From assembly GCA_009268125.1 (NCBI GenBank), contig WBOU01000003.1, forward strand, positions 434,001 to 498,000: a stretch of DNA of 64,000 bases, read 5' to 3'. Below are positions 34,691 through 41,908 of this stretch, piece by piece. Positions within the stretch are counted from its first letter, which is position 1; every line of letters begins with the position of its first letter. The DNA comes from Chloroflexia bacterium SDU3-3. GTDB taxonomy: Bacteria > Chloroflexota > Chloroflexia > Chloroflexales > Roseiflexaceae. The translations under genes were made by a program, and so were the position numbers. The notes under the pieces were generated by a model. That model had not been told where the DNA came from. It worked only from the letters and a program-made list of their open reading frames with translations, and did not search any database.

Positions 34691-34769
34691 TTTTGTCTAA
34701 AGAACACATCCCGCAGATCAAAACCTACATGCACTATCGCTCAATTAAAAAAAGCGGGGGCCAAATCTA

Positions 34770-34892
34770 CCACCCGGCCCGTGCGGCGAAGGTGTTACGT
34801 ATGTTTTGATGGCCATAGGCACGAACACCAGCCGCCAGCGATCAGCATAGGAACGCTCAACATTGGGGGGTTCGGAGGAGGCGATGCCCTCA
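34770..34892 (-). repeat. Dispersed repeat family A, copy 4 (inverted)
   Basis: On the plus strand it reads ACCCGGCCCGTGCGGCGAAG, TTTTGATGGCCATAGGCACG, AACACCAGC, CAACATTGGGGGGTTCGGAG and GGCGATGCCC, the complement of copies 1-3. Confidence 0.78.
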
Positions 34893-34986
34893 CATGGTGT
34901 CACTTGCTCTGGCGGAGCATTCGGATGCGGCACATGACGAGAGAACGCGTGCCAGGCCATGCACCGCATGGAAGATTCTCGATCTC

Positions 34987-35165
34987 ACCCACCCGGCCCA
35001 TGCGGCGAAGGTGCCGCTCGTGCACACTGGCCATATGCACGAACACCAGATGCCTGATTTCGGCATAGGAATGCTACAAATTGGGGGTTTCGAAGGGGGC
35101 AACGCCCCCTCGCGGGGTTCCTAGGGGCTGGCCCCGAGGCGCTGCCCGCGCAGGGCACACACCAA
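34987..35165 (-). repeat. Composite dispersed repeat A+B, inverted (copy 5)
   Basis: ACCCGGCCCATGCGGCGAAG, GGCCATATGCACGAACACCA and AATTGGGGGTTTCGAAGGGG (family A) run into GCAACGCCCC, GCGGGGTTCCTAGGGGCTGG and GCTGCCCGCGCAGGGCA (family B). Same A/B junction as at 23562, opposite orientation. Confidence 0.8.
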
Positions 35166-35224
35166 CCAAACATCGACCAATGCCATCGCTGAAGGAAAAA
35201 ACGCCCAGCGCCGACGGGAAAAGT

Positions 35225-35370
35225 GACACCTGTTGAGGGGCATCGCCCCATCGCGGGGTTGCTAGGGGCTGGCCCCTAGCCGCTGCCCGCGCAGGGCATC
35301 CACCCACCAACCATGAGGAACCATCATGATCGAGGCCGCAGCAGGTCGGCCCGATACGGAAACGCCTTCG
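35225..35370 (-). repeat. Dispersed repeat family B, copy 3
   Basis: GAGGGGCATCGCCCCATCGC, GGGGTTGCTAGGGGCTGGCC, GCCGCTGCCCGCGCAGGGCA, then CCATCATGATCGAGGCCGCA and GGTCGGCCCG. It matches 23440-23570 in inverse orientation over most of its length. From 35371 to the sucC promoter only unremarkable sequence is seen. Confidence 0.78.
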
Positions 35371-35475
35371 AGAAATAACACCATGTGAGGGGCTAGCCCC
35401 GGTGCGCCGCTTTACCGCCAAAACAGCAAAAGGCACCCCCAAATAATCGGATAGTGAAGAAACCGCTACCCCACG

Positions 35476-35504
35476 TTGACAGCACCATAGCGCGGCGCTA
35501 CAAT
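35476..35504 (+). promoter_or_regulatory. sucC promoter
   Basis: Perfect TTGACA (35476-35481), 17-base spacer, TACAAT (35499-35504), ending 36 bases before the sucC ATG. The cleanest sigma-70-type promoter in the window. Confidence 0.88.
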
Positions 35505-35540
35505 GGCCCGCACGATGGCGTACACAGATAAGGAGCGTAG

Positions 35541-36683
35541 ATGAAGCTACACGAATATCAGGCGCGCGACATCCTCGCCCGCTATAAGATCCCGGTGACT
35601 GGCGGCGGCGTAGCCTCTACGCCTCAGGAAGCGCGCGCCCTGGCCGAGCAGATCGGCGGGCGTGTGGTTGTGAAGGCGCAGGTGTTTGTGGGCGGGCGCG
35701 GCAAGGCGGGCGGCGTGAAGCTGGCCGACACCCCCGAGCAGGCCGAGCAGGTGGCGGGCCAGATCCTTGGCATGGACATCAAGGGCCTCACCGTCGAGAA
35801 GGTGCTCGTCGCCGAAGCGATCAGCTACGAGAAGGAGATCTACCTTGGCGTGATCATGGACCGCGCCAAGAAGAAGATCATCGTGATGGCCTCATCCGAG
35901 GGCGGCGTAGAGATCGAGCAGGTCGCCAAGACCAACCCCGACGCGATCGTGAAGATCGAGGCCGAGCCGATGCTGGGCCTGCAGAGCTTCCAGGCGCTCC
36001 AGCTGGCCTTCGGCATCGGCCTGACCGACGGCAAGCAGGCCCGCCAGTTCGCCCAGATCGCCTCGGCGCTCTACAAGGCCTACATGGAGACCGACGCCAC
36101 CCTGGCCGAGATCAACCCGCTGGTGGTGCTGCCCGACGGCAAGCTCCAGGCCCTCGACTCCAAGATCGTGCTCGATGACTCCGCGCTGTTCCGCCACCCC
36201 GATCTGGAGGCCATCCGCGACGCATCCGACGAGCCGCTGGCCGAGCAGCACGCCCGCGAGGCGGGCATCACCTTCATCAAGCTCGATGGCGACATCGGCT
36301 GCATGGTGAACGGCGCGGGCCTCGCCATGGCCACCATGGACGTGGTGAAGCTCTACGGCGGCGAGCCGGCCAACTTCCTCGACATCGGCGGCGGCGCAGG
36401 CAAGGACAAGGTGAAGGCCGCGCTGCAGATCATCCTCTCCGACCCCAACGTCAAGGCCGTGATGTTCAACATTTTCGGCGGCATCACCCGCGTGGATGAG
36501 GTGGCCCGCGGCATCATCGCCGCGCTGGACGAGGTGGACACCGACGTGCCCATGATCGCCCGCCTGGTGGGCACCAACGCCGAGGCAGGCCGCGCCCTGC
36601 TGGCCGAGTCCAAGCTCATTGCCGCCGAGACCCTGGCCGACGCCGCCCAGAAGGCGGTGGCGGCGGCGCAGGCCCGCGCCTAG
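35541..36683 (+). CDS. sucC: Succinate-CoA ligase (ADP-forming) beta subunit
   Basis: A 380-residue TCA-cycle enzyme subunit that binds nucleotide and succinate. The ATP-grasp N-terminal part begins [19 protein letters not shown] and holds [20 protein letters not shown]. The C-terminal ligase domain has [32 protein letters not shown] and [16 protein letters not shown]. Length is normal for the family. AAGGAG precedes the ATG and a consensus promoter lies just upstream. The alpha-subunit gene sucD, usually next door, is absent: a terminator and a divergent-strand regulator follow. The alpha gene must be elsewhere in the genome. Confidence 0.96.
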   Translation: MKLHEYQARDILARYKIPVTGGGVASTPQEARALAEQIGGRVVVKAQVFVGGRGKAGGVKLADTPEQAEQVAGQILGMDIKGLTVEKVLVAEAISYEKEIYLGVIMDRAKKKIIVMASSEGGVEIEQVAKTNPDAIVKIEAEPMLGLQSFQALQLAFGIGLTDGKQARQFAQIASALYKAYMETDATLAEINPLVVLPDGKLQALDSKIVLDDSALFRHPDLEAIRDASDEPLAEQHAREAGITFIKLDGDIGCMVNGAGLAMATMDVVKLYGGEPANFLDIGGGAGKDKVKAALQIILSDPNVKAVMFNIFGGITRVDEVARGIIAALDEVDTDVPMIARLVGTNAEAGRALLAESKLIAAETLADAAQKAVAAAQARA

Positions 36684-36698
36684 CACGCCATCGAATAG

Positions 36699-36750
36699 CA
36701 CAAAGGCCCCAAGACACAGCGGTAGTTTGCTGTATCTCGGGGCCTTTGTG
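36699..36750. terminator. Bidirectional terminator between sucC and XRE regulator
   Basis: CACAAAGGCCCC pairs with GGGGCCTTTGTG; the stem continues with AGA/TCT and ACAGC/GCTGT, separated by single mismatches. It lies 16 bases past the sucC stop and 7 bases before the converging gene's stop. Confidence 0.85.
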
Positions 36751-36756
36751 TAGCCG

Positions 36757-37209
36757 CTAGGCGTCGATCTCGGCCAGAAAGCCCTCAAGCATCCGCAGCT
36801 CGTCGCGGTCGCCCGCTGCTTCCAGCAGGCGCTGGGCCTGGGTGCGGCAGATACTACGCTGCTGGGCCAGCGCATCCTCGCCCATGCGCGCCGCCCACTC
36901 CATGTCGCGCCGCAGCAGCGCGATCTGCAGCTCGGCCTCGGTGTAGCGCAGCGACACGGCGGGCAGCTTCTCGATCTTGGCCTCGGGGTACTGCGTGTTG
37001 GCCACCAGTGCCAGCGGGTCGATCTTGAAAAGGCCCGCCAGCAGCACCACTGTGCGCTCGCTCGGCTGGGCCATCCCCATCTCGAAGTGCGAGACCGCAA
37101 CCCGCGATGCCGCGATGCGCTCGGCCAGCTGCTGCTGGGTCCAGCCGCACTGGCTGCGCAGCCGCGCGATGCGCTGCCCGAGCGTCTCGGGCGGCTCGTG
37201 TCGGCCCAT
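36757..37209 (-). CDS. XRE-family transcriptional regulator
   Basis: A 150-residue protein with an N-terminal Cro/C1-type helix-turn-helix (about 10-66): LGQRIARLRSQCGWTQQQLA, ERIAASRVAVSHFEMG, QPSERTVVLLAGLF. The C-terminal 85 residues are helical and unassigned. The ATG at 37209 is preceded by GGGGAGGAG; a GTG six codons upstream would sit inside that site and is less likely. It is monocistronic, and its target is not evident; it faces sucC. Confidence 0.87.
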   Translation of the reverse strand: MGRHEPPETLGQRIARLRSQCGWTQQQLAERIAASRVAVSHFEMGMAQPSERTVVLLAGLFKIDPLALVANTQYPEAKIEKLPAVSLRYTEAELQIALLRRDMEWAARMGEDALAQQRSICRTQAQRLLEAAGDRDELRMLEGFLAEIDA

Positions 37210-37332
37210 GCGCGCTCCTCCCCTCACCCATCATCGCCCACGGCCAGGGTGCCGTGATTCTGCATTGTAGCACGTGCGCCCGCGCTCCCATCCCCTAACT
37301 ACAAAGCGTGCAGGGCCGATGCGCTCTTGATT

Positions 37333-37450
37333 CACCGAAACTTCTTTACCACGAAGACACCAGGGCTCGAAGGTTTGTATCTTTTTCCTTCGAATCTTCA
37401 AGCCTTCGTGGGTCTTGCCTCCTTTTTTCCTTGCTGCCTTGGTGGTATAA
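37333..37450 (+). repeat. Dispersed repeat family C
   Basis: Units TTCTTTACCACGAAGACACC, CTTCGAATCTTCAAGCCTTC, GTGGGTCTTGCC, CTTGCTGCCTTGGTGGTATA. Unusually, the two ends have opposite orientation (ACCACGAAG ... TTGGTGGTA), so the copy forms a long imperfect inverted repeat. Confidence 0.7.
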
Positions 37451-37547
37451 ACCTGCTGCCGAACAAGAACACAGCGGCCCCACAACAGGTGAGGCGCAGC
37501 GGCCTGCGGCTACAGCTTCAGACGCACGACACAGTGCAAAACGCTCG

Positions 37548-37553
37548 TATAAT
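37548..37553 (+). promoter_or_regulatory. Probable -10 of the alpha/beta hydrolase gene
   Basis: A perfect TATAAT 92 bases before the ATG. No good -35 at 16-18 bases upstream, so an activator or a different sigma factor may be needed. Confidence 0.45.
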
Positions 37554-37645
37554 AGAGAGCGCGACCCAGCCGCGTAAACGAGAGCTGGGCCGCTCACGAC
37601 GACGCCCCGACGGCACCGCAGCCGCCGGAGCAAGGGAGAGCTGCA

Positions 37646-38458
37646 ATGACCAAGTGGACCGAGCAGACCATCCACGCCAACGGCATCGACATTCACTTCT
37701 GGCGCACCGGCACGGGCAAGCCCACCATCCTCTGCGCCCACGGCCTCACCGACCACGGCCACTGCTGGAGCCTGCTGGCCAGCCAGCTTGAGGGCGAGTA
37801 CGACCTGATCATGCCCGACGCACGCGGCCATGGCAAGACCAGCGTCCCCGAGAAGGGCTACCGCACCCAAGACCGCGTGGCCGACGCAATCGGCCTGCTG
37901 GACGCGCTGGGGCTGGAGAAGGTCGCGATCATCGGCCACTCGATGGGCGGCGAGTCCAGCGGCATGCTGGCGGCCCTGCACCCCGAGCGCGTGCACCTCG
38001 CCATCCTCGAAGACCCCGCGTTCTTCTACAACGAGGCGCGCGACACCCCGCCGAATGTCGACCAGTGGGCGGCGGAGCACAAGAAGGTGCAGGAGGCCAG
38101 CATCGAGCAGCTGGTGGCGCATCAGCACCAGCAGGTGCCCAGCTGGGATGAGCGCGTGCTCTACGACTGGGCCGAGTCGAAGAAGCAGCTCAACCTGCAC
38201 GTGTTCGACTGGCTGCGCGAGCCGGTCACACCATCTGCCGAGTATCTCCCCAAGATCCGCGTGCCCACCCTGATCATCACCGCCGAGGCCGAGCGCGGCG
38301 CGATCATCAGCCCGAAGATCGAGCAGGAGATCAGGCAGCTGAACCCCAGCATTGAGGTGACGCGGCTTGCAGATGCCGGTCACTGCGTGCGCTACGAGCA
38401 GCCCGAGAAGTACGAGCAGATCGTACGCGCATTCCTGGCCGAGCACATGCCGCGCTAG
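37646..38458 (+). CDS. Alpha/beta-fold hydrolase
   Basis: A 270-residue cytoplasmic hydrolase. The oxyanion-hole motif CAHGLTDHGHCW is at 30-41, the nucleophile elbow GHSMGG with S99, a cap of helices between about 125 and 205, and the catalytic histidine H246 in LADAGHCVRYEQPEKY. The acid residue is probably the Asp/Glu in LIITAEAERGAI or ADAG. It is related to epoxide hydrolase, haloperoxidase or esterase branches; the substrate is not predictable. AGGGAGAG lies before the ATG. Monocistronic. Confidence 0.9.
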   Translation: MTKWTEQTIHANGIDIHFWRTGTGKPTILCAHGLTDHGHCWSLLASQLEGEYDLIMPDARGHGKTSVPEKGYRTQDRVADAIGLLDALGLEKVAIIGHSMGGESSGMLAALHPERVHLAILEDPAFFYNEARDTPPNVDQWAAEHKKVQEASIEQLVAHQHQQVPSWDERVLYDWAESKKQLNLHVFDWLREPVTPSAEYLPKIRVPTLIITAEAERGAIISPKIEQEIRQLNPSIEVTRLADAGHCVRYEQPEKYEQIVRAFLAEHMPR

Positions 38459-38490
38459 GCCGCAGGGAGCACGTGTAAACAGCGCACCTC

Positions 38491-38528
38491 GGCGCGGGGT
38501 CGGCCTACGGTCGGCCCCGCGCCCGTTT
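38491..38528 (+). terminator. Terminator of the alpha/beta hydrolase gene
   Basis: GGCGCGGGG (38491-38499) pairs with CCCCGCGCC (38515-38523), followed by CGTTTTCTTT. The loop region contains further short GGCC pairings. Confidence 0.75.
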
Positions 38529-38605
38529 TCTTTCGTGTCTTCGCACCCTCGTGGTTATTCGTTCCCTTTCTCACCTTGGTGTCTTGGTGTCTTGGTGGTA
38601 AACGA
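38529..38605 (+). repeat. Dispersed repeat family C
   Basis: CTTTCGTGTCTTCGCACCCT, CGTGGTTATTCG, CACCTTGGTGTCTTGGTGTC, TTGGTGGTAAACG. It lies directly after the terminator of the hydrolase gene and just before the ABC-F leader. Confidence 0.78.
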
Positions 38606-38699
38606 CCGCTCGGCACTCCGTCGCTGGCACGATTGACACGGGCGGCCAAGCTATGGTAAGCTTCTTTCGTTCGTACTCGCACGTGGAGGATTTCCTAGG

Positions 38700-38735
38700 A
38701 TGGCTCTTCTGCTGATTATCAGAGCAGCAAGCTAG
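38700..38735 (+). CDS. Leader peptide MALLLIIRAAS upstream of ABC-F gene
   Basis: An 11-codon open frame (ATG at 38700, TAG at 38733-38735) with a strong GGAGG (38685-38689) 10 bases upstream, better than most real genes in the window. It lies 117 bases before the ABC-F start and upstream of an intrinsic terminator. Its own DNA can fold (CTGCT with AGCAG; CTGAT with ATCAG). Short translated leaders of this kind in front of ABC-F resistance genes sense stalled ribosomes in Firmicutes. The sensing role here is inference. Confidence 0.7.
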   Translation: MALLLIIRAAS

Positions 38736-38796
38736 ATATTCCTGGGATACGTGCGCCTTTTTTCCAGAAACTAAACGACTGAACGACCATACATGA

Positions 38797-38830
38797 GCCG
38801 CGGCGCAGGCATCTGCATCGCGGCGTTTTT
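38797..38830 (+). terminator. Attenuator-type terminator before the ABC-F gene
   Basis: GCCGCG (38797-38802) pairs with CGCGGC (38819-38824), inner GCAG/CTGC with GCAT loop, then G-TTTTT. It ends 21 bases before the ABC-F start codon, so it must be bypassed for expression. Ribosome stalling on the leader at 38700 is the likely switch. Confidence 0.8.
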
Positions 38831-38851
38831 ATGTCAAACGAAGGGACGACT

Positions 38852-40840
38852 ATGTCAATCTTGAACGTCGGCGGCCTGACCAAATTCTACGGAGCCGAGC
38901 ACATCTTCAGCGACATCAGCTTTCAGGCGGCGCGCGGCGACAAGATCGCGCTGGTGGGCGTGAACGGCGCGGGCAAATCGACTCTGATGAAGATCATCGG
39001 CGGGGTGGAAACGCCCGACAAGGGCGGCGTGTACATGGCGCGCGGCACCCGCGTGGCCTACCTGACCCAGGAGGCCCAGTTCAGCGGCGCGCTGACCCTA
39101 TGGGAGGAGATGGAGGCTGCGCTGAGCTACCTGATGGAGCTTCGCCAAGAGATCAGCACGCTAGAGCACCGCATCGCCGACACCAGCGCGCCCGACTGGG
39201 AAGAGCAGATGGAGCGCTACGGCGAGCTGACCGCCAAGTTCGAGCACAGCGGCGGCTATGAGATCGAGCGGCGCATTGAGCGCACGCTGGATGGGCTGGG
39301 CTTCACCCACGAGCAGTGGCACCAGAAGGTCGGCCAGTTCAGCGGCGGCCAGAAAACCCGTGCCGCGCTGGCGGCGGTGCTGCTTTCCGACCCCGACCTG
39401 CTGATGCTCGACGAGCCGACCAACCATCTCGACCTCGCCGCGCTTGAGTGGCTGGAGCGCTTCCTCAAGCAGTGGGATGGCACACTGATCGTGATCTCCC
39501 ATGACCGCTACTTTCTGGACAAGGTGACGAACCGCACGCTTGAGGTGGCCTTCGGCAGGCTGGATGGCGACTACCCGGCGGGCTACAACAAGTACCTTGA
39601 GCTGAAGGCCGCAAAGCTTGAGCTGCAGCTCAAGCAGTTTAGCCGCCAGCAGGCCGAGATCGCCAAGACCGAGGAGTTTATCCGCCGGTTCAAGGCCGGC
39701 CAGCGCAGCAAGGAGGCGCGGGGCCGCGAGAAGCGGCTCAACCGCATGAAGGAGGGCTGGGTCGGTGGCAGCGGGCGCGGCACCAAGCTGATCGACCGCC
39801 CCGAGACGCAGAAGAAGCTGGCCATGAACCTGGCCACCGACCTGCGCAGCGGCGAGCGCGTGCTGAGCCTCGACAAGCTGGTGGTGGGCTTCGCCAACCA
39901 GGCCGACGGCCAGCGCACCGCCAAGGTGCTGCTGCGCGCCCCCGAGATCGAGATCCAGCGCGGCCAGCGCGTGGCCCTGATCGGGCCGAACGGCTGCGGC
40001 AAGACCACCCTGCTGCGCACGATCATCGGCGAGCACCCCGCGCTCAGCGGCGGCACCCGGCTGGGCTACAACGTGAAGATGAACTACTACGCCCAGACCC
40101 ACGAGGGCCTGAACCCCCAGGCCAGCGTGCTCGACGAGATCTGGCGGGTCAACCCCGACCTGAAGGAGACCCAGGCCCGCACGCTGCTGGGCCGCTTCCT
40201 GTTCAGCGGCGACGACGTCTACAAGCGCATCGGCGACCTCTCCGGCGGCGAGCGCAGCCGCGTGGCGCTGGCCCAGCTCACCCTGATGGGCGGCAACCTG
40301 ATGGTGCTCGACGAGCCGACCAACCACCTCGACATCGACGCCCGCGAGGCGCTGGAGACCGTGCTGAACGAGTACCCCGGCACCATCCTGTTTGTGTCGC
40401 ACGACCGCTACTTCATCGACGCGGTGGCCGACACGATCTGGTCGGTGAACAACAGCACAATCACGCCCTTCGAGGGCACCTACAGCGAGTGGGCCGATGC
40501 CAACGAGGCCGCGCAGAAGCCCAAGGCCGAGCCTGCACCTCAGCCCAAAGCCGAGCCTGCCAAAGTTGCCGAAACACCCAAGCCCGCTGCGCCCCCCCAG
40601 CCCAAGGCTCCGATCTCGAAAGATCAGCAGCGCGACGAGCGCAAGCGCCAGCGCCAGCTCTCCAGCATCGAGAACGAGATCGCCCGGCTTGAGGCCGAGC
40701 TGAAGCAGCTAGAGCAGGAGATGAACGCAGCCAGCGAGAAGAGCGACCACAAGAAGGTCACGAACCTGGGCATCCAGTACACCCAGGTGCAGGAGAAGCT
40801 GCAGACCCGCTACGACGAGTGGGCCGCCGTGGCGGGCTAG
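38852..40840 (+). CDS. ABC-F family ATPase (Uup/YdiF-like; possible ribosome protection)
   Basis: A 662-residue soluble tandem ABC protein without membrane domains. NBD1: GVNGAGKST (36-44), SGGQK (164-168), LDEPTNHLD (186-194). A charged interdomain linker at about 240-305 corresponds to the P-site tRNA interaction motif. NBD2: GPNGCGKTT (378-386), SGGER (464-468), LDEPTNHLD (486-494). A Pro/Ala/Lys linker (about 560-600) leads to a C-terminal coiled coil as in Uup. ABC-F proteins act on the ribosomal E site in translation quality control or antibiotic protection. The ATG at 38852 has AAGGGACG upstream; one at 38831 directly abuts the terminator T run. The leader peptide and attenuator favour inducible antibiotic response. 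Confidence 0.93.
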   Translation: MSILNVGGLTKFYGAEHIFSDISFQAARGDKIALVGVNGAGKSTLMKIIGGVETPDKGGVYMARGTRVAYLTQEAQFSGALTLWEEMEAALSYLMELRQEISTLEHRIADTSAPDWEEQMERYGELTAKFEHSGGYEIERRIERTLDGLGFTHEQWHQKVGQFSGGQKTRAALAAVLLSDPDLLMLDEPTNHLDLAALEWLERFLKQWDGTLIVISHDRYFLDKVTNRTLEVAFGRLDGDYPAGYNKYLELKAAKLELQLKQFSRQQAEIAKTEEFIRRFKAGQRSKEARGREKRLNRMKEGWVGGSGRGTKLIDRPETQKKLAMNLATDLRSGERVLSLDKLVVGFANQADGQRTAKVLLRAPEIEIQRGQRVALIGPNGCGKTTLLRTIIGEHPALSGGTRLGYNVKMNYYAQTHEGLNPQASVLDEIWRVNPDLKETQARTLLGRFLFSGDDVYKRIGDLSGGERSRVALAQLTLMGGNLMVLDEPTNHLDIDAREALETVLNEYPGTILFVSHDRYFIDAVADTIWSVNNSTITPFEGTYSEWADANEAAQKPKAEPAPQPKAEPAKVAETPKPAAPPQPKAPISKDQQRDERKRQRQLSSIENEIARLEAELKQLEQEMNAASEKSDHKKVTNLGIQYTQVQEKLQTRYDEWAAVAG

Positions 40841-40851
40841 GAGCGCGGCGC

Positions 40852-40883
40852 GGGTGGGCACGGCGGGGGTGCCGCGCCCACCC
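40852..40883. terminator. Hairpin downstream of ABC-F gene
   Basis: GGGTGGGC-a-CGGC pairs with GCCG-c-GCCCACCC around GGGGGT. A-rich sequence follows on the plus strand rather than T. Confidence 0.6.
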
Positions 40884-40934
40884 AAAAAATGCATCATACC
40901 GAAAACTCGTGGCACAAATCACAGCGATCTGATC

Positions 40935-40940
40935 TATAAT
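40935..40940 (+). promoter_or_regulatory. -10 element of the methyltransferase gene
   Basis: A perfect TATAAT in an AT-rich patch 70 bases before the chosen ATG (41010). It also argues against translation starting upstream, where the frame remains open. Confidence 0.55.
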
Positions 40941-41009
40941 GGCGGATACAATTTCCCCAACGAAGCACCCTATAGAATCAACCCGCCAAAGATAGAAACG
41001 AGCAGATAC

Positions 41010-41741
41010 ATGCAACAGTACCTTCGCTCGCAGCTCTCGCTGCTGCGCCGCATGTACCGCCGCCGCTTTCCCAACCGCACCGCAGGCCTGCGCGACGAGA
41101 TCGCCTTCTGGGACAAATGGTTTCGCACACGCGGCCTTGAGTGGCCCGACGACTACCGGCAGCGGCTCGACCCGCAGCGCCCGCTCGCCGCACACCTGCG
41201 CCCCCTAGCCGATCAGGTTGACGCCGAGGCGGTCGACATCCTCGATGTGGGCGCGGGGCCGCTAACCATCGTCGGGATGCAGCACCCGTCGAAAACGCTG
41301 CGGATCGTGGCCACCGACCTTCTCGCCCCCCACTACGACATGCTGCTCGCGCGATACCAGATCACCCCGCCCATCCGCACTATCGCGGTGGCCGCCGAGC
41401 AGGTAGAGCGCCATTTTGGCCCCGACCGCTTCGACATTGTCCATGCCCAGAACTGCATCGACCACACCGAGAACCCGCTGGTCGCCATCCAGTCGATGCT
41501 CGTGGCGACGCGGCCCGGCGGCTGGATCGTGCTTGGGCACGAGGACAACGAGGCCGAGCGCGAGGGCTATACCAGCCTCCATCAATGGAACTTCACCGTA
41601 GATCGCGGCGACTTTGTGGTGGAAAGCCGCACCGCGCGGATCAATATCACCCAACAGCTGGCCACGCGTGCTGCCACATCCTGCGCGCTCGAAGGGGGTT
41701 GGCTCAGCGTCACCATCCAGAAGCGCCTCGCACTTGCCTAG
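41010..41741 (+). CDS. Class I SAM-dependent methyltransferase
   Basis: A 243-residue protein. After a basic N-terminus (LRRMYRRRFPNR) comes DILDVGAGPLTIVGM (motif I, SAM-binding glycine loop), then IVATDLLAPHY, FDIVHAQNCIDHTENP (motif II-like) and MLVATRPGGWIVLGHEDNEA, all in the order of Rossmann-type methyltransferases. FWDKWFRTRGLEWPDDY near residue 32 is typical of sugar- or lipid-modifying branches often found in polysaccharide loci, but here it stands alone. A TATAAT box lies 70 bases upstream. Substrate unknown. Confidence 0.85.
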   Translation: MQQYLRSQLSLLRRMYRRRFPNRTAGLRDEIAFWDKWFRTRGLEWPDDYRQRLDPQRPLAAHLRPLADQVDAEAVDILDVGAGPLTIVGMQHPSKTLRIVATDLLAPHYDMLLARYQITPPIRTIAVAAEQVERHFGPDRFDIVHAQNCIDHTENPLVAIQSMLVATRPGGWIVLGHEDNEAEREGYTSLHQWNFTVDRGDFVVESRTARINITQQLATRAATSCALEGGWLSVTIQKRLALA

Positions 41742-41908
41742 GCAGAATCCACGCTCTTTTTATTAAAAAGTGGTAAAAACTCGGCAATCCTACCCTAGCC
41801 GCGCCTAGCAGCATCGGCTATGCTCAGGAACACATGGCAGGAGATAGCGATGGGCACCCCAATGCCCAACACCTCCTCGCACCGTTCCGCACACAAGGAG
41901 CATTGTCC

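Noticed and set aside
34313-35068. 251-codon plus-strand frame with HHRRKLN repeats
   Set aside because: It runs through a 21-bp minisatellite and two inverted intergenic repeats found elsewhere in other frames; no family signature or good start.
39161-40402. 413-codon minus-strand open frame
   Set aside because: It is antisense to the ABC-F ATPase, whose Walker and signature motifs are intact.
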